Below the pieces are notes generated by a model, which did not search any database, was not told the origin of the DNA, and was given only the letters and a program-made list of their open reading frames with translations. Of a DNA stretch of 64,000 bases, positions 9,457 to 18,475 are shown piece by piece. The DNA comes from Catonella massiliensis (GTDB taxonomy: Bacteria > Bacillota > Clostridia > Lachnospirales > Lachnospiraceae), in contig NZ_JAEPRJ010000001.1 of the NCBI RefSeq assembly GCF_016651435.1, positions 1,302,001 to 1,366,000 on the forward strand, in the 5' to 3' direction. The stretch's first letter is position 1; each line of letters opens with the position of its first letter. Made by a program: the position numbers and the translations under genes.

Positions 9457-10307
9457 TAAGCGTCAACCTCATCACCAAAGAAAGAATCAATATCAACTGA
9501 TGCATAAGGAAGTGCACAGAAACCGTCAATAACTGCACCACTGTTAATCTGGATTCCTTTAGAGCTGATATTACCTTTGATTACAGCTGTAGAATCAACA
9601 ACAACAGGTCCATTTACATCTAAGTTGCCCTTAACTGCACCTGCAACTACACAGGAAGAAGCAGCAATATCACCGATAACCACAGTACCTGCAGCAATCT
9701 TAACGCAGCCCTTACTTGTAATTCCGCCGTCAAGCTTGTTAGTATGTAAGTATACCTCAGCAGCTGAAGATTTACCCTTAACTGCACCTGAGATTGAAAG
9801 CTTGCCAAGACAGCTGATATCTCCGTTAACAGTACCATATACATCTAGAGAACCGTCAGAAACAATGCTTCCCTGTATCACAGTTCCCTTTGATATAACT
9901 GTTGTGCTTCCGTCAGATTCAGCAATCTCGCCCGGATGGCTTTCAACAGTAACAGTATCTGCTCCTATGTCACCTGTATAAAGGTTATTCTCTGTAGCAG
10001 GGAAAGTCTCTTCTTCATCTGTTGTTTCAGGCTCACTCTCTTCTACATAAGCAGTCTCCTGATATTCAGGCTCAGAATATACATTATCTTCGGCAGCCAC
10101 TTCTTCGTTTTCAAGATTTAAGCTATCCTCATCCTGCATCTTTTCAATCATATCATCGTCCACACCAAGTGCGTCCTCTTCAGAGAGATTAAACTCATCA
10201 AAATCATCAGAACTACTGCCACTTAAAGTGTCAACCATCTGATTGTCATCATTCTCAAAGTCTCCCATAACTCCAACATCTTCCTTTAAATCCTTAAAAA
10301 AACTCAT
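9456..10307 (-). CDS. bactofilin-type polymer-forming protein with long acidic N-terminus
   Basis: Bactofilins form cytoplasmic, often membrane-associated filaments that organise shape or wall enzymes. The C-terminal half (about residues 130-275) is a chain of short hydrophobic-glycine rungs (GTVIQGSIVSDGSLDVYGTV, then repeating GxVxGxI units) typical of the right-handed beta-helix of the DUF583/bactofilin family. The first roughly 125 residues are very rich in Asp, Glu and Ser and probably disordered. Translation is coupled to pyrH by a one-base overlap. The two upstream polysaccharide deacetylases suggest a link to wall remodelling; this is inference from neighbourhood only. Confidence 0.85.
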   Translation of the reverse strand: MSFFKDLKEDVGVMGDFENDDNQMVDTLSGSSSDDFDEFNLSEEDALGVDDDMIEKMQDEDSLNLENEEVAAEDNVYSEPEYQETAYVEESEPETTDEEETFPATENNLYTGDIGADTVTVESHPGEIAESDGSTTVISKGTVIQGSIVSDGSLDVYGTVNGDISCLGKLSISGAVKGKSSAAEVYLHTNKLDGGITSKGCVKIAAGTVVIGDIAASSCVVAGAVKGNLDVNGPVVVDSTAVIKGNISSKGIQINSGAVIDGFCALPYASVDIDSFFGDEVDA

Positions 10308-10320
10308 AACATACCTCCAT

Positions 10321-11172
10321 TTATTTTATTTTGTATTTTGGATTCACTCTGTGGTGAACGGGTTTTGTGTTCTTTGTAATCTTGGCAAATCTATATCCTT
10401 CTCTTTTAAGAAGCTCAATGATTCTTGGCAAGGCTCTTAAGGTATTTACTTTATCCTTTGAATCGTGCAGGAGTACAATCTTATCTGTATTGCTTCCTGC
10501 ATACATAGCTATCGCATTGTATATTGCATTGGCAGATGGTGGCGGATATGCGGCATCGGTACCTCCAAGATTCCAGTCAAAATACTGATATCCTGCTGAC
10601 CTTATCCACTTTATGGCTTTATGCATATTTATCTTTGCGACTCCATTACTGCTTCCGCCGGGAAATCTGTATATCTTGGAATCAACTCCGGTGTATTTTT
10701 TGACTATATCCCTGATAGCATATACATCTTTCTTAAATGAATCAAGACTTGCATATACAAGTTTATAGTTGTGAGTTAAAGAGTGAAGACCTATGTTATG
10801 TCCTCTTTTAACTATCTCTTTATACCTTCTAATTGATGCCTTATCTGTTCTCCCTACTACAAAAAACGTAGCTTTTATCTTGTACCTATCAAGGATATCC
10901 AAGACTTTATCGGTATTAACGCTTGGCCCGTCATCAAAAGTTAAATATGCTGTTTTTTGATGTATCTTTTTCTTTGTTTTACTTGTTTTATTTGTGGATT
11001 TCTTTGTTGCTTTACCAGTCTTAATGGCACTAAAGTTGCGGTTAGCTGCTATAGCTGTGTCCGGTGATACAAAGTCCGCAATCAGAACATTAAAAACAAA
11101 AGCTGATACAATTACAAACAACAAAGCTGATAAGCAGGAAAATATATTTCCAGCCTTCTCGTTGTGTCTCAC
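10321..11172 (-). CDS. membrane-anchored polysaccharide deacetylase (NodB domain)
   Basis: Carbohydrate esterase family 4 enzyme, expected to remove N-acetyl groups from peptidoglycan or another glycan outside the cell. One membrane segment lies near residues 12-32, followed by a Lys/Thr-rich linker and a NodB domain with TFDDGPS (catalytic and metal Asp), HSLTHNY (metal His pair), RFPGGSS, WNLGGTDA and VLLHDS. Length is 283 residues. It lies 13 bases after a second gene of the same design (11186-12127), so the pair is a tandem duplication. Substrate cannot be told from sequence. Confidence 0.9.
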   Translation of the reverse strand: MRHNEKAGNIFSCLSALLFVIVSAFVFNVLIADFVSPDTAIAANRNFSAIKTGKATKKSTNKTSKTKKKIHQKTAYLTFDDGPSVNTDKVLDILDRYKIKATFFVVGRTDKASIRRYKEIVKRGHNIGLHSLTHNYKLVYASLDSFKKDVYAIRDIVKKYTGVDSKIYRFPGGSSNGVAKINMHKAIKWIRSAGYQYFDWNLGGTDAAYPPPSANAIYNAIAMYAGSNTDKIVLLHDSKDKVNTLRALPRIIELLKREGYRFAKITKNTKPVHHRVNPKYKIK

Positions 11173-11185
11173 TACTCTTTCTCCT

Positions 11186-12127
11186 TTAACTAAACTTCCT
11201 TATTCTATGATGTACTACAGGAGTAGTCTCATCTATAGGCAATATAAGGTAGTTCTCTTTTTTTAAGCTTTTTATGATTTTCGGTAAAGCTCTAACCGTG
11301 GTTCCTCTAGCCAGCGAGTCATGCATAAGTACTACAGAGTTTTTCATACTATGAACACCAGCCATGACATTTTTATACAGCACTTTGTCAGACAAAGATA
11401 TTCGTACAGCATCTCCACTCATCACATTCCAGTCTACATACTCAACACCCTCATCTCTAAGAAATTTTATAGGTAAGCTCATATCAATCTTTGATACAGA
11501 ATTACTGCTTCCACCCGGGAAACGGTAATATTTACATCTTACTCCTGTAGTATTGTAAATGAGATCACTTATAGCATAATAATCTTTCTTAAAATTCTTT
11601 AGAGATGCATATATCAAGCCATAGTTGTGGGTATACGAATGCATTGCAATCGTGTGGCCATCATTTACTATTTTTTTGTACATCTCAAGAGACTTCTTAT
11701 CGGTCCTTCCAATGACAAAAAAAGTAGCTTTAATATCATTTTTCTTTAGTATTTTGAGAACATCTTCCGTATTTTCAGAAGGTCCGTCATCAAATGTAAG
11801 ATAAACTCTTCCTCTTGCTGTCCTTATTCGTTCTTCCTCTTCTGCTTTAAGCATGAGAGCCTTTTTCTTATCGGCTTCAAACTGAGCAAATCTTAACATA
11901 GATGCAAGCATCTCTGTTTCAGAATTCCTCTTTTGTGCAACCAGGATACGCTCTATTTTAAGCTGTCTGATTCTATCAATCTCATCGCTTAATTTGTTGT
12001 ATTTTACAAACAATACAACGCATAAAACAGTTGGTATAAGAAACAGGATAACAACAATCAGGATTAAGAGCTTTCTAGAGATGTGACTATTCTCATTTTT
12101 TTCGTCTTTATTGTCCTTATCCATCAA
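11186..12127 (-). CDS. membrane-anchored polysaccharide deacetylase, paralogue with coiled-coil linker
   Basis: Second CE4 deacetylase of the tandem pair, 313 residues. It has one membrane helix near residues 19-42, then about 65 charged residues rich in Glu, Lys and Arg that look like a short coiled coil, then the NodB domain with TFDDGPSENT, HSYTHNY, RFPGGSS, DWNVMSGD and VLMHDS. All metal and catalytic positions match its neighbour, but the stalk differs completely, which suggests different placement or partners for the same reaction. Confidence 0.9.
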   Translation of the reverse strand: MMDKDNKDEKNENSHISRKLLILIVVILFLIPTVLCVVLFVKYNKLSDEIDRIRQLKIERILVAQKRNSETEMLASMLRFAQFEADKKKALMLKAEEEERIRTARGRVYLTFDDGPSENTEDVLKILKKNDIKATFFVIGRTDKKSLEMYKKIVNDGHTIAMHSYTHNYGLIYASLKNFKKDYYAISDLIYNTTGVRCKYYRFPGGSSNSVSKIDMSLPIKFLRDEGVEYVDWNVMSGDAVRISLSDKVLYKNVMAGVHSMKNSVVLMHDSLARGTTVRALPKIIKSLKKENYLILPIDETTPVVHHRIRKFS

Positions 12128-12171
12128 ACCTAACTCCTAAACAAAAATGGTATCATCTCATTGTATCATAT

Positions 12172-12879
12172 TTAATATAAAATATCTACAAATATATTTA
12201 CCAATTCTTTATTTATATTATTACTTAAACTAATATTGATATCGTCGCAGATATCAGGCTCCCCACAGATATCTGTTCCTATAATGCGGAATCTGTCTGT
12301 TAAAAATTCCATCTCTTTCTTAAGCACAGCTAGTGACATATTTCCCTGATCCCAGTCAGATATGAATTCATTTGCAGAAAGCACATCTTTATCTATCGAA
12401 ATGTAGATAGGAAGCAGGCTTTCTAAATATACATCACTTATACTATCTGCAAAAACAACTCTCTTGTCTTTTTTAAATGCACATTCCTCTATGTAGCTGC
12501 TTTTTGCTCCAACTACTATAATTTTATTAAGATTATGAAGAGTTTCATATGCATCAGCTATCCAAGAACCACAGGACAATATATTTCCAAAGGCTGAAAA
12601 CTGCATATCCGTATGGTTATCATACACCACAAGATTGTAGGGTTCCTTAATCAAATCAAGGTAAACCCGGCTTAAGTGGTGATAATTACCGGAGTCTAGG
12701 AGGTGGATGGAAGTAAGCTTTGACCTCACTTTTATTTCCTCAAGAAGATATTTTCTAGCTTCTTCATCCATATATCCCCTTACTCCACATAAAGCTTTGT
12801 CATCAAATAACTTATGAGGATAATCCTTGTAAAAATCCTGCTTTTCATAGACTCCGGTAAAATTATGAAGACAGAGCAT
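12172..12879 (-). CDS. arginase/agmatinase-superfamily enzyme, divergent
   Basis: Ureohydrolase-fold protein of 235 residues, shorter than classical arginases (about 300). The metal-binding motifs are present in altered form: SGNYHHLS in place of GGDHS, YDNHTDMQ in place of DAHxD, and SIDKDVL in place of SxDxDxxDP. Metal ligands therefore look intact, but the substrate loops are not those of known arginases, agmatinases or formiminoglutamases. Its ATG overlaps the galK stop by one base (TAATG). I do not assign a substrate. Confidence 0.75.
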   Translation of the reverse strand: MLCLHNFTGVYEKQDFYKDYPHKLFDDKALCGVRGYMDEEARKYLLEEIKVRSKLTSIHLLDSGNYHHLSRVYLDLIKEPYNLVVYDNHTDMQFSAFGNILSCGSWIADAYETLHNLNKIIVVGAKSSYIEECAFKKDKRVVFADSISDVYLESLLPIYISIDKDVLSANEFISDWDQGNMSLAVLKKEMEFLTDRFRIIGTDICGEPDICDDINISLSNNINKELVNIFVDILY

Positions 12880-14045
12880 TACTGAATCCTTCCTGCACCA
12901 TCGCCTATCTCTGCCTCGTATATCTCAGCATCGATACCTGTAGCCTCTTTATACTTTGAAATGACTTCTTTTCTAAAATTCTCAATTGCATCGTTTTTAA
13001 CTATACTGACTGTACAGCCACCAAAACCACCGCCTGTTATTCTTGAGCCAATCACCCCAGGTATATTCCAAGCAATCTCGACCAACTTGTCAACCTCTGG
13101 GCAAGATACCTCATAATCATCTCTTAGCGATATATGTGAAGCATTCATAAGTTTGCCAAAGGTCTCAATATCATTATTTTTAAGAGCATTTACAGCCTTT
13201 ATTGTACGCTGATTTTCATAAACCGCGTGCTTTGCTCTTTTTCTCTGAACCTCATCGGTTATAAGATATTGGTTCTCTTCAAATTCTTCCTCTGTTAAGT
13301 CGCCAAGTCCGGAGATATTAAGCTTGGTTTGAAGTGCCTTAAGCGCAGCTGTACTTTCATTTCTTCTGTCATTGTAGGCAGAGTCTACCAAGCTGTGCTT
13401 TACATGGCTGTTTGTGATAAGCACCTTGGCGTCCTTTAGCTTCACAGGCGCATATTCATAGGACAAGTCCGCTGTATCTAAGAATATGGCGTTGTCCTTT
13501 TTGCCCATAGCCACTGCAAACTGATCCATAATACCGCAGTTCATACCGTTGAATTGGTTTTCTGAAGTTTGTCCTATCTTTGCTATCTCTACCATGTCGA
13601 TATCAATATCGTACAAATATTTAAGAGCTGTACCCATAAGGACTTCTATGGATGCAGAAGATGAAAGTCCGGCACCCGAAGGAATATTACCAAGCATAGC
13701 AAGGTCAAAGCCCTTATCAATCTTATATCCTTTCCCTAAGAATGCCCAAACCACTCCTATCAGGTAGTTAGCCCAGCCGTTCTTTTTCTGATATGAAAGC
13801 TCAGGAAGTTCTACAGTTGTAACTTCAGCATTGTTAAAGTTTAGCGAAACAAAGTTCATCTTATTGTCACCTCGTTTCCTTACCAGGGCATAGGTTCCCA
13901 TGGTAAGGGCACAAGGAAATACATGCCCGCCGTTATAATCAGTATGCTCTCCAATCAGATTCACACGTCCCGGTGAAAAGAAAAGCTCTGCCCCATTGGA
14001 ATCTCCATAATATTTCCTAAATCCTTCATAAAGTCTGTCCTTCAT
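12879..14045 (-). CDS. galK: galactokinase
   Basis: GHMP-family kinase phosphorylating galactose at C1 in the Leloir pathway. The sugar-binding RVNLIGEHTDYNGG motif, the ATP-binding GNIPSGAGLSSSAS loop, MDQFAVAMG and the C-terminal GGGFGGCTVSIV are all present; 388 residues is standard. No galT or galE is in view; the next gene downstream is the arginase-like enzyme, overlapping by one base, an unusual partner. Confidence 0.96.
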   Translation of the reverse strand: MKDRLYEGFRKYYGDSNGAELFFSPGRVNLIGEHTDYNGGHVFPCALTMGTYALVRKRGDNKMNFVSLNFNNAEVTTVELPELSYQKKNGWANYLIGVVWAFLGKGYKIDKGFDLAMLGNIPSGAGLSSSASIEVLMGTALKYLYDIDIDMVEIAKIGQTSENQFNGMNCGIMDQFAVAMGKKDNAIFLDTADLSYEYAPVKLKDAKVLITNSHVKHSLVDSAYNDRRNESTAALKALQTKLNISGLGDLTEEEFEENQYLITDEVQRKRAKHAVYENQRTIKAVNALKNNDIETFGKLMNASHISLRDDYEVSCPEVDKLVEIAWNIPGVIGSRITGGGFGGCTVSIVKNDAIENFRKEVISKYKEATGIDAEIYEAEIGDGAGRIQ

Positions 14046-14086
14046 ACCATTCTCCTTTAATACTCTATAAAGACACTAAGTAAAAA

Positions 14087-14410
14087 CTACTTTCCTGATT
14101 TCTTCTCGGTTTTGACTGCGCCATCCGAAGCGCTTGCAGCTTTGTTAGTGTCTACTGCTGCGCCTGAAGTAATAGCACTGCTTGACGCATTAGCGCTTTG
14201 ATAAATCTGTCCCGCAAAGGTGAAGCCATCAGTATAACCATTATTATAGCCGTTTTTGTTACCGGAGTAATATCCTACCGCACCCGCCAAGACAACAGCA
14301 CCAACAACACAGGCACATCCAATAAGTGTTTTTATACGTTTCTCTTTCTTAAGACTAAGCTTTCTTCCTGCTTTTTCCATTTTATACTTCTCAACTTTTT
14401 CCTTACTCAT
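14087..14410 (-). CDS. small single-pass membrane protein, unknown
   Basis: I recognise no family. The 107-residue product has a strongly basic N-terminus (about 28 residues), one membrane segment at about 30-48 with Gly-zipper spacing, a short Asn/Gly/Tyr stretch (GNKNGYNNGYTDG), and an Ala/Ser-rich C-terminal tail ending in Lys. The basic flank predicts the C-terminal tail outside. It lies between the S1-domain gene and galK with small gaps; a membrane organiser or wall-facing protein is possible, but nothing proves function. Confidence 0.65.
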   Translation of the reverse strand: MSKEKVEKYKMEKAGRKLSLKKEKRIKTLIGCACVVGAVVLAGAVGYYSGNKNGYNNGYTDGFTFAGQIYQSANASSSAITSGAAVDTNKAASASDGAVKTEKKSGK

Positions 14411-14439
14411 AGCTAACTCCTTTATTATTTTATAATGTA

Positions 14440-15357
14440 TTACAGCTTGATTCCCTTTAATAAATCAGCAAAGCTTGTGGTTGGTGCATCCCCTGTACTG
14501 TATTCTACAGGAGTAGAGTCGATATCATCTGTGGCTTCGCTTTCAGCTGCTCTTGTCATACTAAGACTTAGTTTACCATCCTTAATCTCAGTAATCATTA
14601 CCTTTACTTCATCATTTTCACTAACCACTTCTTTAGGATGTTTTATTCTTCTTTCAGACATCTGCGAGATGTGAACAAGTCCTGAAAGTCCGTCAGGTAG
14701 TCTTACAAAGGCTCCATAGTTCTCAATTCTTTCAACCTTTCCGGTAACTACTGTTCCTATAGCTATCTTAGACATTTTTTCTTCTGTCTTTTTTGCTTCT
14801 TCTTCTCTTAGCACACTTTTTGCAGAAAGAATTAGCTTTTTATCATCTTCATCGACTTCTATTATCCTTACGGAAATATGCTTTCCGATAAAGCTCTCTG
14901 TATCTTCAACATAGTTTAGCGCCAGTCCCGAAGCAGGTATAAATGCCCTTATGCCTTTTAGATAAGTGACCACTCCACCCTTGACTGCTTCAGTAATCTT
15001 TACGTTAAATACCTGACCGTTTTCTTTTGCTTCTTCGAGGAAATCCCAAGCCAGTATGTTATCTGCACGTTTTATAGAAAGAAGTACCTGCCCTATCCCA
15101 TTGTCAGGTGAAATAACCATGGCATTTACTACATCTCCCACTGCTATGTCTGTCTTAATAGAAAACCTAGGGTCATTGCTAAGCTCATCTATGGGAACAA
15201 TTCCTTCAGCGTAGGAGCCAAGGTCTACAGTTACTTCGGTTTCTCCTATTCCAATGACAGGACCTTTTACCATATCACCGTTTTTAAGCCTATGAAATGA
15301 CTTTTCAAGTTCCTCCAAATAGTCGTCCATACTCTCCATCTTCTCATTATCCGACAT
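14440..15357 (-). CDS. S1 RNA-binding domain protein (RpsA-like, three S1 domains)
   Basis: Cytosolic RNA-binding protein of 305 residues. Three OB-fold S1 domains can be followed: residues about 20-85 (GDMVKGPVIGIGETEVTVDL), 105-170 (divergent) and 190-265 (GTVVTGKVERIENYGAFVRL, then GLVHISQMS). Short Firmicutes S1 homologues of this type are annotated as 30S protein S1 or YugI/RpsA-like, but they lack the ribosome-anchoring domains of proteobacterial S1, so direct ribosomal function is uncertain. The N-terminal 20 residues and C-terminal tail are acidic. Confidence 0.88.
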   Translation of the reverse strand: MSDNEKMESMDDYLEELEKSFHRLKNGDMVKGPVIGIGETEVTVDLGSYAEGIVPIDELSNDPRFSIKTDIAVGDVVNAMVISPDNGIGQVLLSIKRADNILAWDFLEEAKENGQVFNVKITEAVKGGVVTYLKGIRAFIPASGLALNYVEDTESFIGKHISVRIIEVDEDDKKLILSAKSVLREEEAKKTEEKMSKIAIGTVVTGKVERIENYGAFVRLPDGLSGLVHISQMSERRIKHPKEVVSENDEVKVMITEIKDGKLSLSMTRAAESEATDDIDSTPVEYSTGDAPTTSFADLLKGIKL

Positions 15358-15371
15358 TTATCTTCTCCTTA

Positions 15372-16253
15372 TCAATATAAAATCTTGCCAAGAGCAACCT
15401 TCATAAGATGGGCACCGTAAGATGATTTCCCATATTTATCAGCACTTTCAAGCAGCTTTTCCCTGCTTATCCACCCATTTTTATAGGCTATTTCCTCTAT
15501 TGCTGAAATCATAACACCCTGTCTCTTTTCTATGACTTTAACAAACTCAGTTGCATCTGAAAGAGTGTCCACAGTACCTGTATCAAGCCACGCATAGCCT
15601 CTTCCAAGGGTAATTACATTAAGTCTTCCTTCTTCAAGATAGATTCTGTTTAAGTCAGTAATTTCAAGCTCGCCTCTTTTTGACGGTTTAAGCGACTTAG
15701 CATATTTTACCACTGAATTATCATAAAAATAAAGACCCGTCACACAATAATTTGATTTAGGATGTTCAGGCTTTTCTTCGATGGATACGGCTTCACCCTT
15801 ATCATTAAATTCAACAATTCCAAATCTCTCAGGATCATCCACATAGTATCCAAATACAGCAGCACCATGTTCAGTACAGTCTACTGCCTTCTTAAGGTTT
15901 AATGATAAACCGTTACCGTAGAAAATATTATCACCCAAAATCATTGCGACACTGTCTTTTCCTATAAATTCTTCACCTATAATAAAAGCTTCAGCAAGTC
16001 CATTTGGCTTTTCCTGAATCTTATATGACAACCTAATACCACATTCCGAACCATCCCCCAAGAGTTTCTCAAAGTTAGGTAAGTCTCTAGGAGTTGATAT
16101 AATCAAAATGTCTCTTATCCCTGCGAGCATAAGCGTGGATAAAGGATAAAATATCATCGGTTTATCATAAACAGGTAAGAGCTGTTTGCTTGTAACCTCT
16201 GTAAGTGGATACAGCCTTGTGCCTGAACCACCGGCCAGAATAATACCTTTCAT
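15372..16253 (-). CDS. rfbA: glucose-1-phosphate thymidylyltransferase
   Basis: Makes dTDP-glucose from glucose 1-phosphate and dTTP, first step to dTDP-rhamnose. The N-terminus is the nucleotidyltransferase signature [16 protein letters not shown], then [26 protein letters not shown] and [11 protein letters not shown]; 293 residues matches RmlA. The ATG at 16253 is chosen because GGGGGA lies four bases upstream; the frame is open a few codons further but without a better site. rfbB, C and D are not nearby, so it is a stand-alone copy here. Confidence 0.93.
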   Translation of the reverse strand: MKGIILAGGSGTRLYPLTEVTSKQLLPVYDKPMIFYPLSTLMLAGIRDILIISTPRDLPNFEKLLGDGSECGIRLSYKIQEKPNGLAEAFIIGEEFIGKDSVAMILGDNIFYGNGLSLNLKKAVDCTEHGAAVFGYYVDDPERFGIVEFNDKGEAVSIEEKPEHPKSNYCVTGLYFYDNSVVKYAKSLKPSKRGELEITDLNRIYLEEGRLNVITLGRGYAWLDTGTVDTLSDATEFVKVIEKRQGVMISAIEEIAYKNGWISREKLLESADKYGKSSYGAHLMKVALGKILY

Positions 16254-16333
16254 AAATTCCCCCAAAAATAGTTTTTTTATTTTGCAAAACTTTCCTATAC
16301 AGTATAAGCCATAACTTACTATTTGACAAGGAG

Positions 16334-16690
16334 TTAACAGGCTTCAAAAGCATTAATTAAATGTTCAAGTCTGTTATCTCCGTATATCCCCACTACGTCA
16401 AACCTGCATTTTGCATCCATTGGTATATTATGCTCACTCATGTAAAAAAGCAGGGTTTTATATATTTTCCTCTGCTTTGTATAATTTACCGCACTAAAGG
16501 GGCTTCCAAATCTATCTGAGCTTCTGTACTTGACCTCTACAGCCACGAGATAATCATCAGGACTTTTAACAACTATGTCTATTTCACCTGTTCTTCTAAG
16601 ATAGTTCTTTTCTAAAATGGTATATCCTTTAGATAGCAGATAGTCTACTGCTTTGTTTTCCTGTTCTTTTCCAAGTATACGTTTGTTGAT
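16334..16690 (-). CDS. yraN: YraN/UPF0102 family endonuclease-fold protein, probable ATC start
   Basis: Small restriction-endonuclease-like protein of unknown cellular role, usually next to rnhB as here. The core shows GEIDIVVK and [10 protein letters not shown], matching the E-x-D ... E-x-K active-site pattern. No ATG, GTG or TTG lies near the expected N-terminus. Reading from an ATC at 16688-16690 gives 118 residues starting (M)[13 protein letters not shown], which fits the family start, and AGGAAG lies seven bases before it. The frame stays open upstream into the preceding gene, where the sequence no longer resembles YraN. ATC initiation is inferred and should be treated as such. Confidence 0.8.
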   Translation of the reverse strand: MNKRILGKEQENKAVDYLLSKGYTILEKNYLRRTGEIDIVVKSPDDYLVAVEVKYRSSDRFGSPFSAVNYTKQRKIYKTLLFYMSEHNIPMDAKCRFDVVGIYGDNRLEHLINAFEAC

Positions 16691-16694
16691 ATTA

Positions 16695-16994
16695 TCACTT
16701 CCTATCTCTCTTTTCAGCGACAGCTGACTTGATTCTATCCATTTTATCCACAAAGAGAAGTACCTGAGCCACCACTTCATATAGCTCAGGTGGTATATTC
16801 TCACCAATTTCAAGCTGAGAGAGGGATTTGGCAAGCTTTTCGTCTTCATACTGCGGTATATCACTCTTTTTTGACTCAGCAATTATTTTCTCAGCCAAAG
16901 CTCCTTTTCCAGCCGCTATTACATAAGGCGCATCTCCGCTTTCTGTATCGTACGCAAGGGCTACAGCGGTTTTTACATCTTTTTTCTTTTCCAT
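16695..16994 (-). CDS. FlhB C-terminal-domain-like protein (YlqH type)
   Basis: A 99-residue protein resembling the cytoplasmic domain of the flagellar export switch FlhB without its membrane part. ALAYDTESGDAPYVIAAGKG, then an IPQYEDEKLAKSLSQLEIGE stretch and PPELYEVVAQVLLFV match the family. The NPTH autocleavage motif is absent. Such stand-alone copies are common beside rnhB and yraN in Firmicutes, including non-flagellated ones, and their role is unknown. No flagellar genes occur in the window. Stop and yraN start are four bases apart. Confidence 0.85.
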   Translation of the reverse strand: MEKKKDVKTAVALAYDTESGDAPYVIAAGKGALAEKIIAESKKSDIPQYEDEKLAKSLSQLEIGENIPPELYEVVAQVLLFVDKMDRIKSAVAEKRDRK

Positions 16995-17002
16995 GTTTAC
17001 TC

Positions 17003-17755
17003 CTAATTATGTACAAAGGTTCTCCTGTGTATAGGAGAAATTCCAAATTCTTTGATTCCGTTTATATGCTTTTTAGAGCCATAGCCTTTGTTTGATGCAA
17101 AATCATACATTGGATATTTTATATCCATTTCCTTCATGTACCTGTCTCTTACAACCTTTGCAACTATGCTGGCTGCAGCTATTGAGAGACATTTTGCATC
17201 TCCTCCGACCAGGGCGTGCTGTGTGATATCAAGGCCCGGTATCTTCTTGTTGCCATCTACTAAAACTATGTCAGGCTTAACATTTAACTCCGATACAGCC
17301 TGCCTCATCGCTTCAAAAGTCGATTCCAAAATGTTGATTTCATCTATTCTGCTATTGTCTACACTGCCAAAGCCTACGCTGATAGCCTCACACATTATAT
17401 GATTGAAAAGCTCTTCCCTCTTAGTTTCAGTAAGTTTCTTGGAATCATTTACATAAGGTATGATTAGGTCTTTGGGAAATACTACAGCAGCCGCAACCAC
17501 AGGTCCTGCAAGCGGTCCCCTGCCTACCTCATCAACACCGCAAATGTATCCGTGTTCACAAAATTGCCTTTCAAACTTTGACATCGAATTGATTCTCATT
17601 ATTTCAAGTTCGTAATCTGCAAGCATCTTCCTTGCCTTCTCGACAAGCTTTTTTACACCACTTCTCTCATCTAAACTATAGTTAGTAACAAATTCACCCA
17701 AGTTATGAATGCCACATCTTGCACATTCATCCCTAATCTCCGAAATATTTTTCAT
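17003..17755 (-). CDS. rnhB: ribonuclease HII
   Basis: Removes misincorporated ribonucleotides and RNA from RNA-DNA hybrids. The catalytic motif GVDEVGRGPLAGPVVAAAVV contains the Asp-Glu pair, with VDGNKKIPG and AAASIVAKVVRDRYM further on; 250 residues includes an N-terminal helical extension of about 65 residues seen in many Firmicutes RNase HII. The ATG overlaps the preceding signal peptidase stop (TAATG). Confidence 0.96.
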   Translation of the reverse strand: MKNISEIRDECARCGIHNLGEFVTNYSLDERSGVKKLVEKARKMLADYELEIMRINSMSKFERQFCEHGYICGVDEVGRGPLAGPVVAAAVVFPKDLIIPYVNDSKKLTETKREELFNHIMCEAISVGFGSVDNSRIDEINILESTFEAMRQAVSELNVKPDIVLVDGNKKIPGLDITQHALVGGDAKCLSIAAASIVAKVVRDRYMKEMDIKYPMYDFASNKGYGSKKHINGIKEFGISPIHRRTFVHN

Positions 17756-18471
17756 TAATTAACACTCCCAAACTTTGAAATAGGGAAAATCCTAAGCCAT
17801 ACTCTTCCGATTATGTATTTACCTTTTACAACCCCAACCTGTTCATATCTGGAATCGTAGCTGTTGTTCCTATTATCGCCTAAGACAAAGTATTCGTCTT
17901 CCCCTAACGTTATTTCATTTTCAGCAATACCTGCATAAGTCATCTTATCATTTATAAGAGGATCATCATTTAGTAAACTCCCATTGATATATACATGCCC
18001 GTCATTTATCTTAATCCTGTCACCCGGGAGGCCTATAATCCTTTTTATATATAAGGCAGACTCATTATAATCAAAAACAATTACGTCAAACCTTTTTAAA
18101 TCACCTATTTTATAAAAGATTTTATCTATCAGCAAAGTATCTGAACCCTGCAAGGTAGGGTTCATAGATGTACCGCTGACTATGGTTTCTTCAACTATAT
18201 ATGCATTGACAATTCTCACAAAAATCAATGCAAACAGTATTATAGCTACTATTTTAGTATAAACCCTCAGTCCTGCTTCATCATTGTTGGTTTCTTTAGT
18301 TACAACAATAGTTTCAACCTTTGTTTCCTTTGGGCTTTCCTTTCTATGTGAATAACCTCTAAAATCCAGCTTGTCTACTTCCTCGAGTTCATAGTATCTT
18401 TGTATATCCTTACAAAAATCCAAACTGTCTTCGATCATATCCTTGTTCTGATCATATTTGTTATCAGCCAT
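17755..18471 (-). CDS. lepB: signal peptidase I with long cytoplasmic N-terminus
   Basis: Membrane serine protease removing secretory signal peptides. A membrane helix at about residues 72-92 precedes the catalytic serine motif SGTSMNPTL; the catalytic lysine is in YIKRIIGLPGD, and GDNRNNSYDSR completes boxes B to E. The 70-residue charged N-terminal extension (total 238 residues) distinguishes it from the second copy at 19363. Start overlaps nothing upstream and lies 4 bases after rbgA. Confidence 0.95.
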   Translation of the reverse strand: MADNKYDQNKDMIEDSLDFCKDIQRYYELEEVDKLDFRGYSHRKESPKETKVETIVVTKETNNDEAGLRVYTKIVAIILFALIFVRIVNAYIVEETIVSGTSMNPTLQGSDTLLIDKIFYKIGDLKRFDVIVFDYNESALYIKRIIGLPGDRIKINDGHVYINGSLLNDDPLINDKMTYAGIAENEITLGEDEYFVLGDNRNNSYDSRYEQVGVVKGKYIIGRVWLRIFPISKFGSVN

Positions 18472-18475
18472 TTAG

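Noticed and set aside
16691..16882. Longer YraN protein starting upstream inside the FlhB-like gene
   Set aside because: The extra residues are Trp/Ser-rich, unlike any YraN, and simply reflect the overlapping frame.
16695..16994. Remnant of a flagellar export gene (truncated flhB)
   Set aside because: The length, clean start and position next to rnhB and yraN match the stand-alone family found in many non-flagellated Firmicutes, so it is not a broken gene.
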